Shown: one piece after another, positions 12,301-24,300 of the stretch
How the letters are laid out: every line of letters starts with the position of its first letter
Numbering within the stretch: position 1 is the first letter of the stretch
Source of the DNA: Xenopus tropicalis
Taxonomy: Eukaryota > Chordata > Amphibia > Anura > Pipidae
Reading direction: 5' to 3'
Assembly (NCBI RefSeq): GCF_000004195.4
Contig: NC_030678.2
Span: forward strand, 93,516,904-93,580,903
Length of the DNA: 64,000 bases
Program-made: the position numbers and the translations under genes
The notes under the pieces: model-generated
Databases searched by the model: none
Told to the model about the DNA's origin: nothing
What the model saw: only the letters and a program-made list of their open reading frames with translations

Positions 12301-15300
12301 GATTGTGGCACCCAGGGAAATGAAGAAAATGGCTAGCCCCATGTGAAATTTTAAAATTAAATATAAAAAAATATGTTTGCTATCTTGAAAAACAGATTTC
12401 AATGCAGGGTTCTGCTGGAGAAGCTCTATTAACTGATTTGTTTCGAAAATAAAAATGTTTTTTCTATAACAGTATTCCTTTAACGTGAATGAAGTAATTT
12501 TGTGCATCACATATTTTAATAGTCTACAGGTGGTGTACAGCAATACAAGGATTCTTGGCTGTAAACGTGCTGGAATTCTGAAAGTGAACATGGGACAATG
12601 GCGGAGGAAAGAGTTTAGTTATGGTCTATGACTAGCATATTGGGATCAGTGAAATACAGGTATAGGACCTGTTACCCAGAATGCTCAGGACCAAGGGTAT
12701 TCTGGATAAGGGGTCTTTCTGTAAATTGGATCACCATACCTTAGGTCTACTAAAAAATCAATAAAACATTAATTAAGCTCAATAGGATTGTTTTGCATCA
12801 AAGGATTATTTATATCTTAGTTGGAGTCAAATATAAGGTACTGTTTTATTACTACAGAGATAAAGGAAATCAGTTTTAAAATTCTGTATTATTTTATTAA
12901 AATGGAGTCTATGGGAGATGGGCTTTCCGTAATTCTGAGCTTTCTGGATAATGGGTTTCCGGATAAGGGATCCCATACCTGTACCTTATTTTTAAAATGG
13001 GCTTATTCTGGTGGGTGCATGTACAAAGTTGTATAAACAGTTTTTGAGGTTCCAGAAAAAAATATAAATCCTTGCACAAACATTCCCAATTCTACAAATT
13101 GAAAAGAAACTATTTCATAGAAGAAATTCTGTTTTTCTAGGGAAGTAAAAAAAAATCTCCTATACCCAAGATAGTTGTTATATCATTATTGGTCCATATT
13201 TCTGAACTACAGCTGCCTGACAATTGCGTCCATTAGTAGTTGACATAGCCGATACCATTGACCTGGTAGTAGTTAAACACTCTAATGGGGTTAGGCGGTG
13301 GACTTCGGGCGACTTTGGGTGACTTCGCAAATCCCAGCGACGGGTATGCCATCCCACCGGCGATTTACATTCTTGCCGGTGGGATGACATTGCGGGGAGA
13401 TTAGTCACCTGCAGCAACGAAGATTTGTCGCGGGGAGACTAATCTCCCTGTCTGCCACTGCCCTGTGTAACCAGGGCTGTGGAGTTGGTTTGTAAATTCT
13501 TCAACTCCAACTTAGTGCGTAAACTTCAGGTACCCAAAATTGCTTTCAACTTTACAACATTGACTCCACATCTCTGGGCTTTGAATTCTGTGCATAAATC
13601 CTTTGATTCTGACTTCTTAGTTTATGGTACCAAGTACGCACTATTGCTCCCGACTCCACAGCTCTGTTAGTAACCCATATCAACCAATCAGCAGGTAGCA
13701 TTTACTGGTCAGCTGTTTAAAACAGATACCTGATTTGTTGCTATGGGTTATTAGATGAGGACAAACTTAAGACTTTTTATTACATTACCCTATAAGTTTG
13801 CCCAGGTTCAGTAACCCATAAAAGCAATTATCTAAATTGGTTGCTATGGGTTACTGTATATGGACAAACATGCCTTTATATAATGGAGGTAAGTGCTCTA
13901 GACTGTAGATTCAATGCTGCTGGTCATAAATGCTAAACTGCATGCATGATAGTTTTTTTATGTTTTTTCAGCACACAGTATGGAGAATCAAGTTGAGTCC
14001 AATGGTACTCAAATGTTTAAATGTTAAACTGGAAGATAACTGAAAAAAGAACTAGAAAGGGAATTTTGAGAACAAACTTCATGTTGGTTTGAAAAACATG
14101 AAGTCACTGAATGAAATCTGATCTGTTGTTGGCTGCACCCAGTTTTTCTAAACTTGGATCACAGTTATATAGTAAAAACCACTGTGCAAAGTTTGGGGAC
14201 CCTGGTTTTTCCCCACTGAAAGTCATTGAGTGACATATGATTGTCGGTTGGTGGCTCCGCTCACTTTTTCCAACCTAAAACTGCAATTACCCAGTGCAAA
14301 ATTTAGGGACCCTAGGATTAATAGTTAAAGAACGGCAGCAGTTTAACTTTAAACCAATAAAAGTCAATAGGTGAATTGTGGTTGGTGGGTGTGCGCCCTT
14401 TTTATCACCTTGAGTCGAAGTCACCCAGTGACAAACTGCAAAGTTTGGGCACACTGGCATAAATAGTGTGAGAATGACAGCATTTTATATTTAAGGCAAT
14501 GAAATTCAATGGTTGAAATCTGATTAGAAGCTGTTAGTGGCCCAACCCACTTTTTTTATTTTTGGCGACTCAGGCGTAAAATTGTGGGACTGACAGCAGT
14601 TTACATTTCAGCATTGAAAGTAAATAAGGGAATGTGATTGGCTGTTGGGGGCTCTGCCCACTATTTCTAAATTTAAACCGCCGATACCCAATGACTAACT
14701 TTGCAAAGTTTAACAACATTAGAATTAATACTTAATGGCATCAGTTTAAATATAAGCCAATGACATTTTATGGGTGGAAATGGATTGGCTGTTGGTGGCT
14801 CCATCGACTTTTCCTTACCTTTAACCTTTGTCCCCCAGTGACCAGCTGTGAAAAGTTTGGTGACACTGGCATTAAACGTGTGAGTATGGCGGCAGTTAAA
14901 ATTTCCCCACTGAAATCAATTAAAGAAATGTGATTGGCTGTTTGTGGCTCCGCCCACTTTTTCTAACCCTGAATAACGTAGTCAGCCAGTGACTGACTGT
15001 GCAAATTTTGGGAACCCAGGCATAAATAGTGTGAGACAGGTAGCATTTTAAATTTAAACCAAAAAATCAACAGGTAAAATCTGATTGGCTGTTGGTGGCT
15101 CTGCCTACTTTTTAAAAACTAAAAATGCAGTCCCCTAGTGACTCTGGCAATAATACTGTGATAATAGCAGCAGGTTGAATTTCCCCATTAAAAGTCTATA
15201 GGTAAAATCTGATTGGCTGTTGGTGGCTCCACCCACTTTTTCTAACTGTGACCGCAGTTACCTGGTGACTAAAGTTTGGTGCATAACTCTGCAAAGTTTG

Positions 15301-18300
15301 GGGCCCCCGGCGTTATTACTGTGAGAATGGCAGCAGGTTGAATTTCCCGCATTGAATGTCAATAGGTAAAATCTGATTGGCTGTTCACAGCTCCGCCCAC
15401 TTCTGGGCATCCAACAATTATCATATTTTTATTCAGGCTGACGCCATGACTATGTGATTCAAGTTTGGTGAGTTCGCGGACAGAACAGTAACCCTGCAAG
15501 ATTTGTGTTGATTTGCATGCAGGAGCAGCAGGTTGCCATAGCAACTTTTTGGTCCCATCTCTGGCAGGCTTTGTGTGAAGTGATGATCTGGATGAGTGCA
15601 GTGTTTGTTGGTTGCTATGCAACCTGACCTGTCTTTCTTGGTTCATCCTAGGGTGTTCTGCTCAGATTCTAGTTTCTGATAAAGGAGTTATTACATGTAA
15701 CTAAGTTTTTTTTTCTTTTGAGATTTCCAAAGTGATTTGATAGAATATTAAATTTCTACTTGCAGAAGTTTTAGCAATGCCCTTTTTATTGTTATTTCTA
15801 CTTTGTATCATTTTCCAGTCTCTCGTTCAAGCCACTGCCTGGTTGCAGGAATGTTGGACTCTATTAACCAGTTGGCTGCTGAAAATTTGAACTGCGGAGC
15901 TGATGAACAAATAGCTAAATAATTTAAAAATAATAATCTAAGGACCAACTGCAAATTGTCCCAGAAAATCACTGTCTACTTCATACTAAAAGTCAAGTTA
16001 AAGTTGAATTACCCCTTTAAATGTATGTTTTTGTTCCTCTGGAAAGCTTTTGCTTGCCTTTCAGGATCCAGATTCCTTCTTATTGTAGCCTGTCCTGATG
16101 CTTACCAGTAGTAAATTATATAAAACACAAGGAAGGTCATGCTAACCTGAAACATGTGTAAATAAAGCACTGATGCAGTAAATCTGCTTGGTCCAACTTT
16201 CTTGTGCTTTATATGATTTAATCTGTGTGCCATTAGAAGTTGGGTTCCCAAATAGTGCAACAATTCAGTGGAACCAATGTAGGGTGCTGCAAACCAACAC
16301 CTTTGCATGTGTATATTTCACTAAATAATCCCTGGCTGTTTACTACAATAAAGTCAAGTGAAGAAAATATGCAACTCATATAGAGAAAATTATACATGCG
16401 TTTGCTCTGTCTGCATAACATAATGAAATCACAAAGCTTTTAGTGTATTATATTTTTGAGCCACAAGGGGGCATTCTAGCACTTGAACATGTTCATTTAT
16501 TTTGCTACAGATTTTTCACTGGCCAGAAACTAACGTGCTCTTTGTTTCCTTGGTGATGTGTGTGTAGAAACAGTGGAACAAGCATTTTGATGTAATCTTT
16601 CTTTGATGACTTTAAAGTAAGCAAGTGGTGTATTCATCCAGTGAGAAGAGCAAACAGAGTATATTGTACAGGGAGAAGTATTAGTCCTAGAAACTAAGGT
16701 CTTGTATATTGACGCTTTCTGAAACAGGAACTGAAATTATACATGGCTATGTAACAAAAATCAGTAAAGTTCTGAGACCATAAAGTGAACAAAAATGTGT
16801 ATATTTATTTCTTATCACATCAACATTTATAAAAGATTTAAATATATTTTATAAAGTTATATTCTCAATGTCATTTACTGTCCAGGCGGCATTGGGTCCA
16901 ACTGTTCAGTAATAGCATTTGTCCATCCCTGTGTATGGTCAGTCGTGTTTAGCCACTGGATGATCGGTCAGGTAACAAGATCAGTTGTTGTATTACCATC
17001 TTGTCCTTGAGAAATTTTGAATTCTGCTCCTATTGAAAAAATGGGAATTATCTTAGTATGTTTATCTCCCTGTCATATTTAACTAAGGAAAGCCTTTCTT
17101 ACTCCATCTTCTAACCATGAATATGGGCTTAGGTGTCTCATCTATCATGCAGTTATTTTGTGATAGCTGCCGTTTATATTGTTAAGGGTGCAGTGCTCAT
17201 TTCTTGGGATCAGATTCAGCATTTGCCCCCAGACCTTTCATTTTGATTCTCAGCCTCCTCCCTTATATGTACACCCCCACCTACACCGCTATTGATAATG
17301 TCTTAATAGGTTGGTAAGTGGAAGATTCCTATTAATCAGAAGCGCATTACACCTCATTAGCTGCATTACACACTCAGTTAATTTCCCAATTACCCTCTGA
17401 CAGTAACAAAGCAGTCTGAGGCCCAGCTCTTATTCATGTTGCTGTCTCAGCTCTCCTTACCAGTGCTTGCCTCGTAGGCTCATTCCGGTCTCCCGCAGAG
17501 TACAGTCAGGACCAGCATCTGATGAATGAAGGAAATGAAGAATAATTGGAAATGTAGAAGTTGCCGAATCAATACCCACTCTGTGCCCTCTCTCCATTTT
17601 ATAACCGAGCAGAAGTTTAGATTACAGATATGCCTTGATAAAAATGATCATTGCAATTCCTTTGTGGTTTGCTGAAATAAATGCCTATGACTTTTTGTCT
17701 GCTTTTTCTTTTCTTGATTAGACATAGTGTGAATATTTTGAATTTCCCTTGTTCCCTTTGAGAAATACGGACTACAAAGCTCCAATCCGAGAATGTTCTG
17801 TCCAATTTTGTATTTGAAGCTTGAAGGGATTGATCCAGTATGTTGTTCTTGATTGAAGCATACTGATCTTAAACTCGGCGGCTGATTTGATGAATTATAA
17901 CTCCTTTGCATTTGTTATGCTGTAAAGATTCAAATGTTACTGAGGCAATGGACCTAATTTACTCTTTTAGAACATCTATTCGGTCTTCCTTTTGTCACAC
18001 CAGCAGTCAGCTTTAGAGACATCGCCTGGCTAGACCAGGAATTTGGGAGCATTTAATAGATACATCAATTACTATCTGCTTTTATGAGCTGATAGCTTCT
18101 TTGCAAGTTTAATTGAAATGTTAATTTACAGTTCATATATTAATTTTTTACTGTTTATTAAGTGTCATTTCCGAACGAGTGCTTGTCAAAGTACTTCTTT
18201 GCATTCTTGAACTGAGGTTGTATGCTGCAAAACCTACCTACTCAGTATAAACAGACATGTACTGACTTGGCTGTGTTGGGCCAGAGCAGAGCAGATGCCA

Positions 18301-21300
18301 AATAAAGCTAAATGAGTTGGAAATTGTTTCTAGAACGCAATAAAATATATGGGTTTTTTTTCCTACAAAGAATTCTTGAGCAAGGATAGCATTAGCTTAT
18401 GAAACTTACCCAGGTGTACATGTCTGAATTGTTTGATTCCACCAGAAATTGTATTTCTTGCCTTGCTGTAACATACTGTGTTTACACATCTACCAGTCAG
18501 AACCCACTCTCCAAATCCTGTATAACTGCAGTTTTTAACAATTATTTGACAGACTTGTTATCTATATATGTTTGACCACAACCCTAATCCTTCAAAAACA
18601 AACAGTTATACTGTCAGTACTAAACGCAATTCTCTAGAGGTTTAACCTAGTGTGATGGCATCACAGATGGTGTGAGTACATGACCAATAGGAAGGTAATC
18701 TTAATTTTGGCCCATCACCCATTAGAATCTGTTTTTGGCCCAGTCCACCAGTAACTAGTAACTACTAAATCTCCTTCAGACAAGTTCCAGACAAGTAGTG
18801 TTTTATTTTTCGCTAACTGTAAGCACCCCTTCTCCTTAGCTTATTTTGCTTTATTTTTATAACATTATAGACAATAAGGCTAGAATGCATCCAACACAAG
18901 AAGGCAAAACTGCAAATGGCTCTAGCCACCCAGACTTCAAGAACATGTGATCAGGTGTCGGGCAGGTTTCAAATCTCCACAGGGGCTGTTAGCAGACTCC
19001 CAAATTATTCTCAGTTATGCCTGTATAGGACTGTTTACATAAGTTCTTTTTCTTTTCTGAAAATGTTATACAGTGGATTGTGTCCTCAAGTTAATTTATT
19101 AATCTTACTTATCACTTGCAATAATGCTTCTAATTTTTTCCTTGCTGTCAGGTGGTAGCCAATGCAGTAGCTGCACTGTCAGAGATCAGCGAGTCACACC
19201 CAAACAGTAATCTGTTGGACCTGAATCCCCAGAACATCAACAAACTGCTGACTGCTCTGAATGAATGCACTGAGTGGGGCCAGATCTTCATCTTGGACTG
19301 TTTATCTAATTATAATCCTAAGGATGAGAGGGAGGCGCAGAGGTATGTATCATCCCCTCTGGCATATGGATGAATTTGCCCACTCATCGTAGTTTCAGTG
19401 GGACTGTCTCTCATGTACCCCCTGACTGCGTTGTCCCCTTTTTTTAAAAAAAAAAAAAAAAGGCTTGACAAAAGATCTGTTAAAAGAATAGGAGCACCAT
19501 GTCCTAGGTTAGTGATCAAAATCACTAGATGCGTACCTAACAAATTCCAACCCTCCACTGATCTTGGGTTTAATTCTTCTTTTAAAGGCCAGTTTACATT
19601 TTTACTATTTCCATAGTTCACTATATATTTGTTACTCAATATAAAATAAATAGTGTTTTAATAAAATGACCCTGTATTTACTGTCTCATTTTTTTTTGCA
19701 TTTCTTTATTGTTCCTTTTAACTTTTGTTTATGCAGTATCTGTGAACGTGTCACTCCTCGGTTGTCTCATGCCAACTCTGCTGTGGTGCTGTCTGCTGTC
19801 AAAGTCTTAATGAAATTCCTAGAGTTGCTGCCTAAAGACTCTGATTACTATACTATGCTGTTGAAAAAACTGGCTCCCCCTTTGGTTACTTTGCTGTCTG
19901 GCGAGCCTGAGGTGCAGTATGTAGCACTTCGGAACATCAACCTTATTGTACAGAAAAGGTAAATTTTAGGGAAATACTCTTTCTTATTTATTTTTATTAC
20001 TCATATAACATAAAGTACATATTTGAAACTGCTATTGATTTTTTAGCAAAAGAAGAATGCCCTTACTGACTATGCCATTCAGGTATCATTTGAGTAAAGT
20101 ATTAGTGATAAACAGGAGACAATGGAGTAAATCTATTAAGAATCATGGATGAAATTAGTTAAGTATGTAAGGTGTCCAAACAGCATATCAACAAAGCAGT
20201 TGTTGTGGTCATATATATTTAATTAGCATATAGACCTTCATGACAGGTGAATATTGTTTTATCAAGTGTACTATGTCCTTATAGACAATTTAATTGTGGG
20301 GCAACATTGATTGTTTTTTCTTATCTGCCCAATGAGCTAGGTGGAGGAAAAGTTCAAAATTGCCTGTGTGCCATTGCTCCATTCAGCAATTGTATCCACA
20401 AATTTTTCAGATGGCTGACCTGGGAAGCATGCACATGTAACATACTGGGGCTTGGATGGGATACATTTTGACAGAGCTGAGCTATACACGTAGTTTTACT
20501 CCTTTCTGTACAATTTACCTTGATAACTGTTTCTTTTTAAGCTGCACTGCTAACCTGTTACTGACATTTTATTCTGCAACATTTCCCCTTCTGCAAGGTC
20601 TGTTAGCATTAATCTGCCATCATAAACTAGAAAAGCAAGGGTTGCAGTGTTTAATTTACTTAAATCATGGATTATTAAACAGGCATAATAGTAAGTGACA
20701 ATAAAGCATCTCTGACATTTGAAAATATCTAGGGAGGGGGCAGTGTATTTTAAATATGCTGCTAAGTCTCAGCCTTCCTGCCATCTGTTTATATTGGAAA
20801 ACAGAATAATGGCCTGCAAAATGATTACAAACCATAGGCCTGCATGCTAAGCATTATGTCGTTAGCAAAATGAAAAGCAGTGTGATGTTGACTAAAAATA
20901 CAGTACAGTTATGTATGTTTAATTTAGCTGTGGTGTTAAGAAATCACAAATAGTATTTAAAGCTAAAAAGTATATTTTATGAGAAAGATATCCTTAAAAG
21001 ATCATTATTTCATACTACTTATACACCAAAGGTAGACTTTTGACCTTAAGCTGTGAGTCAATATTCAGATCAGTCCCTGTCCCAATGAAGCTTAGTACAG
21101 TGGCTTGCAAAAGTATTCGGCCCCCTTGAACTTTTCCACATTTTGTCACATTACAGCCACAAACATGAATCAATTTTATTGGAATTCCACGTGAAAGACC
21201 AATACAAAGTGGTGTACATGTGAGAAGTGGAACGAAAATCATACATATTTCCAAACATTTTTTACAAATAAATAACTGCAAAGTGGTGTGTGCATAATTA

Positions 21301-24300
21301 TTCAGCCCCCTGAGTCAATACTTAGTAGAACCACCTTTTGCTGCAATTACAGCTGCCAGGCTTTTAGGGTATGTCTCTACCAGCTTTGCACATCTACAGA
21401 CTGAAATCCTTGCCCATTCTTCTTTGCAAAACAGCTCCAGCTCAGTCAGATTAGATGGACAGCGTTTGTGAACAGCAGTTTTCAGATCTTGCCACAGATT
21501 CTCCATTGGATTTAGATCTGGACTTTGCCTGGGCCATTCTAACACATGGATATGTTTTGTTTTAAACCATTCCATTGTTGCCCTGGCTTTATGTTTAGGG
21601 TTGTTGTCCTGCTGGAAGGTGAACCTCCGCCCCAGTCTCAAGTCTTTTGCAGACTCCAAGAGGTTTTCTTCCAAGATTGCCCTGTATTTGGCTCCATCCA
21701 TCTTCCCATCAACTCTGACCAGCTTCCCTGTCCCTGCTGAAGAGAAGCTCCCCCAGAGCATGATGCTGCCACCACCATATTTGACAGTGGGGATGGTGTG
21801 TTCAGAGTGATGTGCAGTGTTAGTTTTCCGCCACACATAGCGTTTTGCATTTTGGCCAAAAAGTTCCATTTTGGTCTCATCTGACCAGAGCACCTTCTTC
21901 CACATGTTTGCTGTGTCCCCCACATGGCTTGTGGCAAACTGCAAACGGGACTTCTTATGGTTTTCTGTTAACAATGGCTTTCTTCTTGCCACTCTTCCAT
22001 AAAGGCCAACTTTGTGCAGTGCACGACTAATAGTTGTCCTATGGACAGATTCCCCCACCTGAGCTGTAGATCTCTGCAGCTCGTCCAGAGTCACCATGGG
22101 CCTCTTGGCTGCATTTCTGATCATCGCTCTCCTTGTTCGGCCTGTGAGTTTAGGTGGACGGCCTTGTCTTGGTAGGTTTACAGTTGTGCCATACTCCTTC
22201 CATTTCTGAATGATCGCTTGAACAGTGCTCCGTGGGATGTTCAAGGCTTTGGAAATCTTTTTGTAGCCTTAGCCTGCTTTAAATTTCTCAATAACTTTAT
22301 CCCTGACCTGTCTGGTGTGTTCTTTGGACTTCATGGTGTTGTTGCTCCCAATATTCTCTTAGACAACCTCTGAGGCCGTCACAGAGCAGCTGTATTTGTA
22401 CTGACATTAGATTACACACAGGTGCACTCTATTTAGTCATTAGCACTCATCAGGCAATGTCTATGGGCAACTGACTGCACTCAGACCAAAGGGGGCTGAA
22501 TAATTACGCACACCCCACTTTGCAGTTATTTATTTGTAAAAAATGTTCGGAATCATGTATGATTTTCATTCCACTTCTCACGCGTACACCACTTTGTATT
22601 GGTCTTTCACATGGAATTCCAATAAAATTGATTCATGTTTGTGGCTGTAATGTGACAAAATGTGGAAAAGTTCATGGGGGCCGAATACTTTTGCAAGCCA
22701 CTGTATAAGTAACTATAAAGAGCCAGTTAATTTAATGTTTTTTGAGTGAGGGAGGAAACCCAGGCAGACACGAGAACATTCAAACCCTTTGGAGATAGAG
22801 CAAGACGATTCAAACTCCAACTAAACATAGTTATTCCTACATATACAGTGAAACTGTACCATCTCCTAAATACCAGTACATGCTTATTCATACACTACAT
22901 GCTGTTTCACTTTCATGTATATTGTCTCCTCATATAAGACACTGAAACACCCCTTACCTGCATCCTAACTGCTTACTATGATCCATATTAGTCACTTAGA
23001 ATGGTCTCACACATGCTATAGTAGCTGGCCAATTTATTAACAAAGTGAGTTTGCCAACCATCATGTTTCTTGTCTGCCTAACTGTAATGGCCCACTTTTT
23101 GTCCTGCTTAAAGCAAAGAGACCAATAACGATTTGGATCGGGTAATAGGGTTTTATATATGTATAATAGACGTAATCTACAATAATATTGTGAACCCAGT
23201 TCCAAACAGATTAACCCTAGTGCATAAATTCACACGAAAGTCAAAGCAGACATGTATGGCATGTGAGCTTCATCTTAACCCAGACTTGTGGGGGCCCCAT
23301 GGGAATATATGATTATATTTTTTACATAAAATGGAGCAACAAATGAAGTGTGAATTGGCCAAATATAGAGTTGAGTAGTATGTATGTAAGCAAAATAAAC
23401 AATCTATGACTGTGTTGGTCCCTGGATCATATGATGTACATGGGCTCTTGGGTCCTTTTGCATTTGTGTATATAAATTGTTAAAGGGACATTATACACAC
23501 CTATTCACCATGACCTTAATGAATAGTACATGTTCTGAACATATTTTTCCCTATTGTTTTAATTAAGAAATATCTATGGTTTCTGGGTTGTTTTTTTTTG
23601 GCAAAACAAAAATATGAAGCCAGTTTCACTTTAGCACTTTTTCAGTTTAGCACTTCCTGTGACTTACTATTACTTCCTGATCCCAAAGAACTTCAGAGGA
23701 GCTGATAAAACTAATTATAAAGCTGGCCATACACGTGGCGATCCGACGATGTTTCGTACGACCATCGGTCGCACGAAACATCGTCAGATCCGCCACACAC
23801 CATTCAGGGCTGAATCGGCAGGTAAGGAGGTAGAAACAATAGGATTTCTACCTCCTTCTGCCGATTCAGCTCTGAAGGGAGAATTTTGGTCAGGCGCCTT
23901 CTATGGCGCCCGATCAAAATTTTCTAACCTGGCCGATCGACAAGCCGACCGATTTCAGCAGCTTCCTGCGACATCGGTCGGCTCGCTGACATACCATACA
24001 CGCACCGATTATCGTACGAAACGAGGTTTCGTACGATAATATCGGTGCGTGTATGGCCACCTTTAGTCCACTAAGAAGCCCCTGATAATGAAATGTTGGA
24101 ATGCTGCTGCTTAGAAAAGGGAGGGGGTTGTTTGTTAGATAGTTAGGGAACTCTGAACAAATTGCCCTGTTTATGAAGGAAGGGGTGAAAATAGCCCAAC
24201 TTTACAATGACAAAAAATAGTTAGTCCTGATTAGTCCTGATCCCTGGTAGAGAAGCTCACAGCTGGGTGGGGGACTCCCCACCCCAAGTCTGACACTGCT

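Noticed and set aside
21546..22030. Plus-strand open frames within the Tc1-like element
   Set aside because: They are antisense shadows of the transposase frame.
23659..24039. 126-codon open frame as a gene
   Set aside because: It coincides with a MITE full of inverted repeats; its peptide reflects hairpin sequence and has no domain.
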